This document shows, piece after piece, positions 1 to 5,787 of a stretch of 6,416 bases of DNA. Made by a program: the position numbers and the translations under genes. Location of the stretch: NCBI GenBank assembly GCA_964547415.1, contig CAZJNX010000243.1, forward strand, positions 1 to 6,416, written 5' to 3'. Numbering within the stretch: the first letter of the stretch is position 1; every line of letters begins with the position of its first letter. The notes under the pieces are model-generated. The model ran no database searches. It had not been told where the DNA came from and was given only the letters and a program-made list of their open reading frames with translations. Source of the stretch: CAZJNX01 sp964547415 (lineage in GTDB: Bacteria > Pseudomonadota > Alphaproteobacteria > Rhizobiales > Amorphaceae).

Positions 1-460
1 CCAGGGCGACGAACTCGATGTGCTTCAGCCGCATGTCCTGCTTGCCGGCGACCACGAGGCCCGCCGCCTGGGAAAGCCCGGAAAGCAGCTGGCTCGCCTC
101 CGACAGGATCGTGTCGGCGGAGCCGTCGGCGGCGCCGAACTGGGCCTCGATCCCGGCCCGCTCCTCCTCCGACAGGGTGCCCACGTTGAGGAGCGCGTCG
201 ATGAAGAAGCGCAGGCCCTGGTCGGTCGGCAGCCGCCCGGCGCTGGTGTGGGGAGAGTAGATGAGCCCCAGGTGCTCGAGGTCCGCCATCACGTTGCGCA
301 CGGTGGCGGGGGAGAGCGACACCTCGAGGGAGCGCGACAGGTTGCGCGAGCCGATGGGCTCGCCCGTCTCCAGGTAGCTCTCCACGATCCGCCGCAGGAT
401 CTCGGCGGAGCGCTCGTCGAGGTCGAGGAGGTGATCGCGTTCGTCCGACCGCCGCATCAT
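1..460 (-). CDS. hrcA: Heat-inducible transcription repressor HrcA, N-terminal part (cut by window edge)
   Basis: This gene is read leftward and runs off the window; 153 codons are visible, somewhat under half of a typical HrcA of about 340-360 residues. In the family, HrcA represses chaperone operons by binding CIRCE operators, and its activity depends on GroEL. The visible part contains the winged-helix DNA-binding domain (about residues 15-80). It includes the hallmark stretches IVESYLETGEPIGSRNLS (25-42), LSPATVRNVMADLEHLGLI (49-67) and SPHTSAGRLPTDQGLRFFID (69-88). The start of the effector domain follows, with RLKHIEF near residue 144. Two in-frame ATGs lie side by side (458-460 and 455-457) and I chose the first. 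No strong ribosome binding site decides between them; a GGGAG lies about 13 bases upstream. The gene diverges from rph, as is common in Alphaproteobacteria. The identification is firm; the 3' end and any following grpE lie outside the window. Confidence 0.96.
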   Translation of the reverse strand, partial: MMRRSDERDHLLDLDERSAEILRRIVESYLETGEPIGSRNLSRSLEVSLSPATVRNVMADLEHLGLIYSPHTSAGRLPTDQGLRFFIDALLNVGTLSEEERAGIEAQFGAADGSADTILSEASQLLSGLSQAAGLVVAGKQDMRLKHIEFVAL

Positions 461-587
461 CCCGTTCGTCCGTCTCCCGCACCGATGGCCGCACGGGCGC
501 CCCCGCCGGGGCCCCTTCCGGCCGCCGACTATATATGTCAATCGGGCGGGCGAAACGGGAGAGACAGAGACAGAGACGGAGACGGCG
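461..587. promoter_or_regulatory. Divergent hrcA/rph control region with AT-rich TATATA core
   Basis: This 127-base gap must hold the promoters for both hrcA (leftward) and rph (rightward). Its only AT-rich segment is CTATATATGTCAAT at 529-542. TATATA at 530-535 is its own reverse complement, so it could serve as a -10 element in either direction. It would place the rph start site roughly 45 bases before the ATG. No good -35 hexamer is found at 16-18 bases for the rightward reading. On the minus strand a perfect TTGACA lies at 541-536, but it abuts the TATATA and has no -10 at normal spacing. No CIRCE inverted repeat is visible, so self-repression of hrcA through a classical CIRCE cannot be claimed here. 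That promoters exist here is nearly certain; the exact elements are a guess. Confidence 0.5.
561..584 (+). repeat. Four tandem GAGAC(A/G) hexamers in the rph leader
   Basis: Four adjacent hexamers, GAGACA, GAGACA, GAGACG and GAGACG, lie just before the rph start at 588. The last junction creates GGAG at 578-581, six bases from the ATG, a well-placed ribosome binding site. The purine-rich copies upstream could act as extra weak ribosome contacts, or the array may simply have arisen by slippage. Confidence 0.85.
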
Positions 588-1301
588 ATGCGGCAGGACA
601 GGCGGGCGGCGGACGCCCTGAGGCCCGTGAGCCTCGAGCGCGGCGTGTCGCGCCACGCGGAGGGGTCGTGCCTCGTGAAGTTCGGCGCCACCCACGTCCT
701 GTGCACCGCCTCGCTGGAGGAGCGGGTGCCGGGCTGGCTGCGCGGCGGCGGCGAGGGCTGGGTGACGGCCGAGTACGGCATGCTCCCGCGCGCGACGACG
801 GAGCGGATGCCGCGGGAGGCGGCCCGCGGCAAGCAGTCCGGCCGCACCCAGGAGATCCAGCGCCTCATCGGGCGCAGCCTGCGCGCGGTGGTGGACCGCG
901 TCGCCCTCGGCGAGCGGCAGATCACCGTGGATTGCGACGTGATCCAGGCCGACGGCGGAACCCGCACGGCGGCCATCACCGGCGGCTGGGTGGCGCTGTC
1001 GGACTGCATCGCCTGGCTGCGCGCCCGCGGGATGGTGGACCGTCCCGTCCTCGTCGACCACGTGGCGGCGGTCTCGTGCGGGATCGTGGCGGGCACGCCC
1101 GTCCTCGACCTCGACTACCAGGAGGATTCGAAGGCACAGACGGACGCCAACTTCGTGATGACAGGCTCGGGCAAGCTCGTGGAGGTACAGGGAACGGCGG
1201 AGGCCGCCCCCTTCTCGCGGGAGGAGCTGACGGCCCTTCTCGACCTGGCGGAGGCGGGCATCGGCCGCCTGGTCGAACTGCAGAAGATGGCGATCGGCTG
1301 A
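588..1301 (+). CDS. rph: Ribonuclease PH
   Basis: RNase PH is a cytoplasmic phosphorolytic 3'-to-5' exoribonuclease that trims the 3' ends of tRNA precursors and other RNAs, releasing nucleoside diphosphates; it normally works as a hexamer. The 237-residue protein has the usual family length and is collinear with it. Visible landmarks are the start RAADALRPVSLERGV, the segment GWVTAEYGMLPRAT (57-70) and the phosphate-binding region SGRTQEIQRLIGRSLR (84-99) with Arg86. It also has DCDVIQADGGTRTAAITG (115-132) with Arg126, the metal-site aspartates Asp180 and Asp186, and TDANFVMTGSGKLVEVQGTA (185-204). All expected active-site residues are present, so it should be active. The ATG at 588 is preceded by GGAG at a 6-base spacing and matches the conserved N-terminus. 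Its TGA overlaps the next start by one base, so it is probably cotranscribed and translationally coupled with rdgB. Confidence 0.98.
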   Translation: MRQDRRAADALRPVSLERGVSRHAEGSCLVKFGATHVLCTASLEERVPGWLRGGGEGWVTAEYGMLPRATTERMPREAARGKQSGRTQEIQRLIGRSLRAVVDRVALGERQITVDCDVIQADGGTRTAAITGGWVALSDCIAWLRARGMVDRPVLVDHVAAVSCGIVAGTPVLDLDYQEDSKAQTDANFVMTGSGKLVEVQGTAEAAPFSREELTALLDLAEAGIGRLVELQKMAIG

Positions 1302-1978
1302 TGGCGGGCGCCTTCCCGGCCGACGCGCTCCTGGCCGCGGGCACGCTGGTGGTGGCGAGTCACAACGAGGGGAAGGTGCGCGAGATCCGGGACCTGTTGT
1401 CCCCCTTCGGCCTCGAGACGCGCTCGGCGGGCGAACTCGGCCTGCCCGAGCCGGAGGAGACGGGCGCCACCTTCGCCGAGAACGCGCGCCTGAAGGCTGT
1501 CGCGGCGGCATCGGCCTCGGGCCTGCCCGCGCTCGCGGACGATTCGGGCCTCGCCGTCGACGCCCTCGGCGGCGCGCCGGGCATCCACACGGCGCGCTGG
1601 GCGGGCCCGGAGCGGGATTTCGCCGCGGCGATGCGCAAGGTGGAGGACGCCTTGCAGGCCGCGGGGGCGACGGGGCCGGAGGCCCGACGCGCCCGCTTCG
1701 TGTGCGTCCTGTCCCTCGCGGGGCCGGACGGGGCGTCCGCGGAGTTCCCGGGCGAGGTGGCGGGGACGCTGGTGTGGCCGCCGCGGGGCACCCTCGGCTT
1801 CGGCTACGACCCGGTCTTCCTGCCGGACGGGCACGAGCGGACCTTCGGCGAGATGACGGCGGAGGAAAAGCACGGCTGGCGGCCGGGCGCGCCCTCGGCC
1901 CTGTCCCACCGGGCGCGCGCCTTCCGCACCCTCGCCGAGGCGCTGCTGTCCGCCCGGCAGGCCCGGGGCGGCTCCTGA
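1301..1978 (+). CDS. rdgB: RdgB/Ham1-family non-canonical purine NTP pyrophosphatase (dITP/XTP)
   Basis: This cytoplasmic enzyme hydrolyses dITP, ITP and XTP to the monophosphate and pyrophosphate, clearing deaminated purines before they enter DNA or RNA. The 225-residue protein shows the family motifs in order. These are the nucleotide-binding SHNEGK at 20-25, ETGATFAENARLKA at 53-66, the metal/catalytic ALADDSGL at 77-84, GFGYDPVF at 166-173 and SHRARAF at 202-208. The open frame continues far upstream, but upstream sequence in this frame is just rph and leader read out of frame. The ATG at 1301, sharing one base with the rph stop (TGATG), gives the expected N-terminus about 14 residues before the first strand. 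No strong ribosome binding site precedes it, which fits coupling to rph. The enzyme is complete. It is followed by a gap rather than by hemW, its usual neighbour in many relatives. Confidence 0.97.
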   Translation: MAGAFPADALLAAGTLVVASHNEGKVREIRDLLSPFGLETRSAGELGLPEPEETGATFAENARLKAVAAASASGLPALADDSGLAVDALGGAPGIHTARWAGPERDFAAAMRKVEDALQAAGATGPEARRARFVCVLSLAGPDGASAEFPGEVAGTLVWPPRGTLGFGYDPVFLPDGHERTFGEMTAEEKHGWRPGAPSALSHRARAFRTLAEALLSARQARGGS

Positions 1979-2017
1979 AGGCGCGCGCTGGCCATGGGGC
2001 GACCGGCGGCGCCGTGC

Positions 2018-2061
2018 GGAAGGGACACGAAAAGCCGCCGTCCGCCGAAGCCGACCCTTCC
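2018..2061 (+). repeat. Inverted repeat after rdgB (7-bp arms)
   Basis: GGAAGGG at 2018-2024 and CCCTTCC at 2055-2061 are perfect reverse complements separated by 30 bases, starting about 40 bases after the rdgB stop. It could be part of a transcription end for rph-rdgB, but the large loop and the absence of a T-run make this weak. The rest of 1979-2143 holds nothing I can support; a 49-codon ATG frame from 1994 has no ribosome binding site and no recognisable sequence. Confidence 0.3.
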
Positions 2062-2143
2062 AGAACCGCGCGGGGCGGGGGCCTCGTCCCCGTCGGGTCG
2101 GCCGCACGCGTGTCTCGCCAGCGCCCGGACCCTGCGGTGAACG

Positions 2144-2183
2144 CCCGGCGGCGGCGCCGGCGCATGGGCCGGCGCCGCCCGGG
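2144..2183. terminator. GC-rich hairpin between convergent rdgB and the cytochrome b gene
   Basis: The perfect 12-bp arms GGCGGCGCCGGC (2150-2161) and GCCGGCGCCGCC (2168-2179) enclose the 6-base loop GCATGG. Allowing a 2-base bulge, CCCGG (2144-2148) and CCGGG (2179-2183) extend the stem to about 16 pairs. It ends directly beside the stop codon of the leftward cytochrome gene and about 170 bases after rdgB. It is therefore well placed to end both convergent units. No T-run flanks it, which is frequent in high-GC genomes but leaves the terminator role inferred. Confidence 0.6.
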
Positions 2184-2951
2184 TCAGGCCCGCTTGAGGC
2201 CGGTCACCATCGAGCGGACCAGGTTCTCCCGGTGGGCGAAGCTCGCGAGCGCGACGCCCGCCACGTGGAGGAGGACGAGGGCGAGCGTTGCGTTCGCCGC
2301 GGCCTCGTGGATCTCCTCCCACGCGAAGACGCCTTCGCCGCCCTCGTGCTCCCCCGCGCCGTAGCCCTCGTGCTCCCTCGCGCCGTAGCCAGCGTGCTCC
2401 CCCGCGCCGTAGCCCGCGTGCTCCCCTTCGCCGTAGCCCGCGTCCTCGTCCGCGAGGGCCGGCGTGACGCCGGGGAGGGCGAGGTCGAGGGAGGGCGTCT
2501 CGCCGAGGGCGACGATGCCCGCGAGGGGCCCGCGCCCCTCCTCGGCCGCCAGCGTCGCCATGCCGCTGAACGCCGTCACCCCGAGTGCAAGGAGGAGGGC
2601 GAGGGTCATCGCCGCACCGGCCGGGCTGTGGCCCATGTGGCGCTCCGCCCGGCCCGCGACGAGGTCCCGCAGGTAGCGGACGACCCGTCCGGGCCCGGCC
2701 GGCAAGTCGGAAAAGCGCGCGCGGCGCGGCCCGACGAACCCCCAAAGGACGCGCAGCCCCACCGTGATCGCGATGGCGTAACCCGCCCAGGTGTGGAGCC
2801 CCAGCGGCTCGCCCTCGGTGAGGTAGGCGGTGGCGAAGGCCGCCACCAGCACCCAGTGGCCGATCCTCACGACCGGATCCCAGACCCGGACCATCGCGCC
2901 TTCCCGCGGCGCGTCGGCCCCGACGGCCGTCTCCTGCGCGGCCTCGCTCAT
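2184..2951 (-). CDS. Cytochrome b561-like integral membrane diheme cytochrome b with His-repeat insertion
   Basis: This 255-residue inner-membrane protein resembles the COG3658 / cytochrome b561 (Ni,Fe-hydrogenase b subunit-like) family, which carries electrons across the membrane through two b hemes. Four membrane helices are visible at about 26-45, 51-73, 110-135 and 216-238. Candidate heme ligands are His32 (VRIGHW), His53 (LHTWAGY), and His215 and His229 in helix 4 (EIHEAAAN, LVLLHVAGV). The ending HRENLVRSMVTGLKR is typical of the family. The loop between helices 3 and 4 carries four octapeptides (171-202) of pattern AGYGxxEH, giving His178, 186, 194 and 202. I do not know this insertion from the family. 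The ATG overlaps the upstream PepSY gene stop by 4 bases (ATGA), so the two form a coupled operon. No CXXCH cytochrome c partner is present in the window. The electron donor and acceptor are unknown, so no gene symbol is given. Confidence 0.88.
   Translation of the reverse strand: MSEAAQETAVGADAPREGAMVRVWDPVVRIGHWVLVAAFATAYLTEGEPLGLHTWAGYAIAITVGLRVLWGFVGPRRARFSDLPAGPGRVVRYLRDLVAGRAERHMGHSPAGAAMTLALLLALGVTAFSGMATLAAEEGRGPLAGIVALGETPSLDLALPGVTPALADEDAGYGEGEHAGYGAGEHAGYGAREHEGYGAGEHEGGEGVFAWEEIHEAAANATLALVLLHVAGVALASFAHRENLVRSMVTGLKRA
2346..2441 (-). repeat. Four 24-bp tandem repeats encoding AGYGxxEH octapeptides
   Basis: The motif gtgct recurs exactly every 24 bases at 2346, 2370, 2394 and 2418 on the plus strand, with a degenerate trace (gtcct) at 2442. 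Being a multiple of three, the unit keeps the cytochrome frame open and yields AGYGEGEH, AGYGAGEH, AGYGAREH and EGYGAGEH, followed by a remnant EGGEG. The copies differ at several bases, so the array is not a fresh duplication throughout. Copy number may vary between strains. Confidence 0.92.
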
Positions 2952-3268
2952 CGTTCGTCGTCCCGTTCCCCGTAGCGCTCGCCGCGGACCGGTTCGCCGC
3001 TCACCGGGTCGAGGTAGGCCTCCACCCGCAGCCCGTTGGCGTCGACCATCTCCACCTCGTAGTAGCCGTCGTCGATCTCGATCTCCCGGATGCGGTAGCC
3101 CTGCCCCTCCAGCTTCGTGGCGAGCGCCGAGACGCTCATCCAGTCGGCCGCGGGCACGGCGGCGGCGCCCCGCCGCTCGTCGTCGGAGGCCCCGGCCGGG
3201 CCGGCGAGGGCGGCGAACGCGAGACCGCCGGCGGCGGCGAGGGAAAGGGCGGTGGTGGAAATCTTCAT
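2948..3268 (-). CDS. Exported small PepSY_2-like domain protein
   Basis: This 106-residue protein has an N-terminal signal peptide (Lys2, a hydrophobic run at about 6-27, likely cut after GPAGA, before SDDE) and is probably periplasmic. The mature part, about 42-97, matches the PepSY/PepSY_2 fold. A helix (MSVSALATKLEGQGYRIREI, 44-63) is followed by strands around DDGYYEVEMVDANGLRVEAY and by the characteristic YLDPVSGEPV at 85-94. PepSY domains are linked to inhibition or sensing in the cell envelope, but no specific partner is known here. The open frame extends further upstream, but the ATG at 3268 starts the signal peptide. It is preceded by AAGGGAG (3276-3282) at a 7-base spacing, an excellent ribosome binding site. 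It is the first gene of the leftward unit and overlaps the cytochrome start by 4 bases. It lacks CXXCH and other cofactor motifs. It faces the second PepSY gene across 130 bases. Confidence 0.88.
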   Translation of the reverse strand: MKISTTALSLAAAGGLAFAALAGPAGASDDERRGAAAVPAADWMSVSALATKLEGQGYRIREIEIDDGYYEVEMVDANGLRVEAYLDPVSGEPVRGERYGERDDER

Positions 3269-3293
3269 GGTGTGTCTCCCTTCGTCGTCGCGG

Positions 3294-3312
3294 CCCGTGC
3301 CGCGATCACGGG
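3294..3312 (-). promoter_or_regulatory. Small hairpin in the leader of the leftward PepSY gene
   Basis: CCCGTG (3294-3299) and CACGGG (3307-3312) form a perfect 6-bp stem with a 7-base loop. It lies about 10-30 bases upstream of the AAGGGAG ribosome binding site of the leftward PepSY gene. If transcribed it would be a leader hairpin; it could equally be a dyad operator. The function is unknown and chance is possible at this GC content. Confidence 0.3.
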
Positions 3313-3356
3313 AAGGACGATGCACCATGGCCCCTGACGCCGGTCCGACCCGCGCT

Positions 3357-3373
3357 GTCAGCCTCCCGTCAGC
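3357..3373 (+). promoter_or_regulatory. GTCAGC-N5-GTCAGC direct repeat, putative response-regulator operator
   Basis: Two identical hexamers, GTCAGC at 3357-3362 and 3368-3373, are separated by CTCCC, giving an 11-base period (one helical turn). Known OmpR/PhoB-family regulators such as PhoP and PmrA bind tandem half-sites with this spacing. The repeat lies 25 bases before the rightward PepSY-regulator-kinase operon and 88 bases before the leftward PepSY-cytochrome unit. It could control either or both. No clear -35/-10 pair is seen. TAGGAA at 3384-3389 would suit a -10 with the repeat covering the -35, but it would make the message almost leaderless. Autoregulation by the adjacent regulator is inferred. 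Confidence 0.6.
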
Positions 3374-3398
3374 TTCGCGCACGTAGGAACGGCCTGCC

Positions 3399-3707
3399 AT
3401 GAGACGCCCCATCGCCGCCGTCCTGATCCTCGCCGGCACCGCGGCCCTCGCCGACCCCGACGACCACGAGCGCGCCCGCGAGGCCCTCTCCCGCGCCGAG
3501 ACGATCCCGCTCGCGGAGATCATGCCGGCCGTGGAGGCCCGCTTCGCAGCCCGCACCATCGAGGTGGAGTTCGAGCGCGACGACGGGCGCTGGATCTACG
3601 AGTTCGCGCTCGTCACGCCGGACGGGCGGATCGTCGAGGTGGAGGTGGACGCCGCCACCGGCCGGGTGATCGAGGCCGAGCACGGAACCTGGGAAGAGGA
3701 CCGATGA
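3399..3707 (+). CDS. Exported small PepSY domain protein preceding a two-component system
   Basis: This 102-residue protein has a short signal peptide (MRRPIAAVLILAGTAALA, likely cut before DPDD), so it should be periplasmic. The mature part is a single PepSY-like domain at about 29-93. A helix (ETIPLAEIMPAVEARF) is followed by strands in IEVEFERDDGRWIYEFALV and then by the hallmark PDGRIVEVEVDAATGRVIEAE (split around 74-94). Small PepSY proteins are often encoded directly before OmpR-type regulators and their kinases, where they are thought to modulate the sensor. That role here is inferred. The ATG at 3399 has AGGA at 3385-3388 with a somewhat long 10-base spacing. Its stop overlaps the regulator start by 4 bases (ATGA at 3704-3707), so the genes are coupled. 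It resembles the leftward PepSY protein in fold but not closely in sequence. Confidence 0.9.
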   Translation: MRRPIAAVLILAGTAALADPDDHERAREALSRAETIPLAEIMPAVEARFAARTIEVEFERDDGRWIYEFALVTPDGRIVEVEVDAATGRVIEAEHGTWEEDR

Positions 3708-4369
3708 GGGCGCTCATCGTCGAGGACGACCGCCGGATCGCCGCCGATCTCGCCGCGACGCTCGAGGCCGCGGGCTTCCGCGCCGAGACCGCGGGGGACG
3801 GCGAGGACGCCTGGTTCCGGGGCGACACGGAAGAGTTCGCCCTCGTGGTCCTCGACCTCGGCCTGCCCGGGCTCGACGGGCTGCAGGTCCTGAAGCGCTG
3901 GCGCGCGGCCGGGCGCGAGATGCCGGTGCTGGTGCTCACCGCCCGCGGCGCCTGGACCGAGCGGGTCGAGGGCATCGAGGCGGGGGCGGACGACTACCTG
4001 CCGAAACCGTTCCGGATGGAGGAGCTCGTCGCCCGCGCCCGTGCCCTCGTCCGCCGCGCGGCCGGACGGGGGAGCGCCGTCCAGACCATCGGCCCCCTCG
4101 TCCTCGACACCAACCGCATGACCGTCTCCAGGCACGGCCGCCCGGTGCCGCTGACGGCGCTCGAGTATCGCCTGTTCGCCTACCTCGTCCTCCACCGGGA
4201 GCGGACGGTGCCGGCGACGGAGCTCCTCGAGCACCTTTACGGCGACGAGGACGCGAAGGAGGCGAACGCCGTGGAGGCGGTGGTCGCCCGCCTGCGCCGC
4301 AAGCTCGGCCAGGGCGTGATCGCGACGCGCCGGGGCTTCGGCTACCACCTCGGGGAGGCGGCGGATTGA
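3704..4369 (+). CDS. OmpR/PhoB-family DNA-binding response regulator
   Basis: This 221-residue cytoplasmic protein is a complete two-domain response regulator. The receiver domain (1-117) has the acidic pocket EDD at 7-9, the phosphoacceptor Asp51 in LVVLDLGLPGLDG, the switch Thr79 in VLVLTARG and Lys101 in DDYLPKPF. The winged-helix trans_reg_C domain (about 127-217) shows LTALEYRLFAYL, the recognition-helix region EANAVEAVVARLRRKLG and the C-terminal hairpin IATRRGFGYHL. The domain order and sequence place it with QseB/PmrA/PhoP-type regulators. The purine-rich GGAAGAGGA lies just before the ATG, which overlaps the upstream PepSY stop. The kinase begins within its own stop codon (TTGA). The 11-base direct repeat at 3357-3373 is its most likely target. 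Which signal it serves cannot be read from the sequence. Confidence 0.96.
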   Translation: MRALIVEDDRRIAADLAATLEAAGFRAETAGDGEDAWFRGDTEEFALVVLDLGLPGLDGLQVLKRWRAAGREMPVLVLTARGAWTERVEGIEAGADDYLPKPFRMEELVARARALVRRAAGRGSAVQTIGPLVLDTNRMTVSRHGRPVPLTALEYRLFAYLVLHRERTVPATELLEHLYGDEDAKEANAVEAVVARLRRKLGQGVIATRRGFGYHLGEAAD

Positions 4370-5787
4370 CCCTGCGTTCCCTGCGCCTGCGCCTCGTCCT
4401 CGCCGGCGCGGCGGCGGTGGCCCTCGCCCTCGCGCTCGCCGGCGTCGGCCTTGTCGCCCTGTTCGCCGCCCACGTGGAGCGGCGCGCGGCCGCGGAGCTG
4501 TCGGTCCAGCTCGACCAGCTGATCGCGGGGCTCGCGGAGGGTTCCGACGGCAGGCTCGCCGTCACGGCACCGCCGGCCGACCCGCGCTTCCGTCGGCCCC
4601 TCGGCGGGCTTTACTGGCAGGTGGAGGCGGACCGGACGCTGCGCTCCCGCTCCCTGTGGGACCAGGCGCTGGCGCTGCCGCCCGACGCCCTGCCGGACGG
4701 GGCGGTCCACGTCCACCGCCTCTCCGGTCCCGCGGGCGGAACCGTCCTCGTGCTCGAGCGCAGCGTCACCCTGCCCGGGCGCGGCAGGGGCGAGGCGGTG
4801 CGGGTCGCCGTCGCCATGGACGCGGCCGACCTCGCGGCCGCCGTCGACGCCTTCCGGGGCGACCTCGCGGTCTATCTCGCGGTCCTCGGCGCCGTCCTCG
4901 TGCTGGCGGCGGTGGTGCAGGTGGCCGTGGGCCTCGGCCCCCTCGCCACCGTCGGCGAGCGGGTGACGGCGGTGCGCTCGGGCGCGTCCCGCCGGCTCGG
5001 CACGGACTTCCCGGACGAGGTGCGCCCTCTCGCCGCCGAGGTCGATGCGCTGATCGCTGCCCGCGAGAACGACGTGGAGCGGGCGCGGGACCGCGCCGGC
5101 GTCCTCGCCCACGGGCTCAAGACGCCCCTGCAGGCCCTTCTCGGCGAGGCCGGACGCTTGCGGGAGGCGGGCCTCGCCGAGCGGGCCGAGGCGGTGGAGG
5201 AGATCGCCCTTTCCATGCGTCGCCACGTGGAGCGCGAGCTCGCCCGCGCCCGCATCGCCGTCGCCGCCCGCACCGCGCGGGTGGAGATCCGCCCGGTGGT
5301 GGACCGGGTGCTCGGCGTCGTGCGCCGCACGCCCGACGGCACCCGCCTGTCCTTCGAGAACGCCGTGGAGCCGGGCCTTTTCGCCGCCCTCGATCCCGAC
5401 GATCTGGCCGAGGCCCTCGGCGCCCTCGTCGAGAACGCGGCCCGCCACGCCAGCGCCCGCGTCGCGATCCGCTCCGTGACGGCGGACGGCACGGCGAGCA
5501 TCGTCGTCGCCGACGACGGGCCGGGCCTCCCGGCCGAAGCGGTCGAGGCGGTCCGCCGGCGCGGCGGCCGGCTCGACGAGGCGCACCCGGGCGAGGGGTT
5601 CGGCCTGTCGATCGCGACGGAGATCGCCGAGGCAGTGGGCGGCGCGATCGTCCTCGCCAACGGCCTTCACGGCCTCGAGGCTCGCCTCGACCTGCCCCGG
5701 GGCGCGCCAGCCGCCGGCCCGCCCCCGGCATCGGCCCGATCGAGCGGTCCGAGGAAGCCGGCCCGCAGCGGCGCCCGGACCCGGTGA
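4366..5787 (+). CDS. PhoQ/QseC-like membrane sensor histidine kinase
   Basis: This 473-residue inner-membrane kinase is the probable partner of the preceding regulator. It has helix 1 at about 8-35, a periplasmic sensor region at about 36-165 (with LYWQVEADRTLRSRSLWDQ) and helix 2 at about 166-192. A linker follows, then the phosphoacceptor region VLAHGLKTPLQALLG with His249. The ATPase domain shows the N box LVENAARHA (Asn357), the G1 box VADDGPGLP (381-389) and the G2 box GEGFGLSIA (409-417). The H box reads HGLKTP instead of the common HELRTP, as in PhoQ-like kinases. The start is taken as TTG at 4366, overlapping the regulator stop, with GGGGAGG at 4352-4358 and a 7-base spacer; no nearby ATG would serve. 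After LDLPRG (446) comes a 27-residue Pro/Ala/Ser/Arg-rich tail, unlike a folded domain, that may be read-through into former intergenic DNA. No residues that would reveal the ligand are obvious. Confidence 0.93.
   Translation: MTLRSLRLRLVLAGAAAVALALALAGVGLVALFAAHVERRAAAELSVQLDQLIAGLAEGSDGRLAVTAPPADPRFRRPLGGLYWQVEADRTLRSRSLWDQALALPPDALPDGAVHVHRLSGPAGGTVLVLERSVTLPGRGRGEAVRVAVAMDAADLAAAVDAFRGDLAVYLAVLGAVLVLAAVVQVAVGLGPLATVGERVTAVRSGASRRLGTDFPDEVRPLAAEVDALIAARENDVERARDRAGVLAHGLKTPLQALLGEAGRLREAGLAERAEAVEEIALSMRRHVERELARARIAVAARTARVEIRPVVDRVLGVVRRTPDGTRLSFENAVEPGLFAALDPDDLAEALGALVENAARHASARVAIRSVTADGTASIVVADDGPGLPAEAVEAVRRRGGRLDEAHPGEGFGLSIATEIAEAVGGAIVLANGLHGLEARLDLPRGAPAAGPPPASARSSGPRKPARSGARTR

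Noticed and set aside
461..587. CIRCE operator beside hrcA
   Set aside because: No TTAGCACTC-N9-GAGTGCTAA-like inverted repeat could be found on either strand of the gap.
20..1300. Long rightward open frame leading into rdgB
   Set aside because: Before 1301 it covers the hrcA antisense and rph in the wrong frame. Its product there is low-complexity, while rph and hrcA are unmistakable in their own frames.
1994..2143. 49-codon ATG frame after rdgB as a possible small gene or hemW remnant
   Set aside because: No ribosome binding site and none of the radical-SAM cysteine motif expected at the start of HemW; it looks random.
3269..3559. Upstream extension of the leftward PepSY open frame
   Set aside because: The ATG at 3268 has a signal peptide and a strong ribosome binding site; the extension runs antisense through the second PepSY gene.
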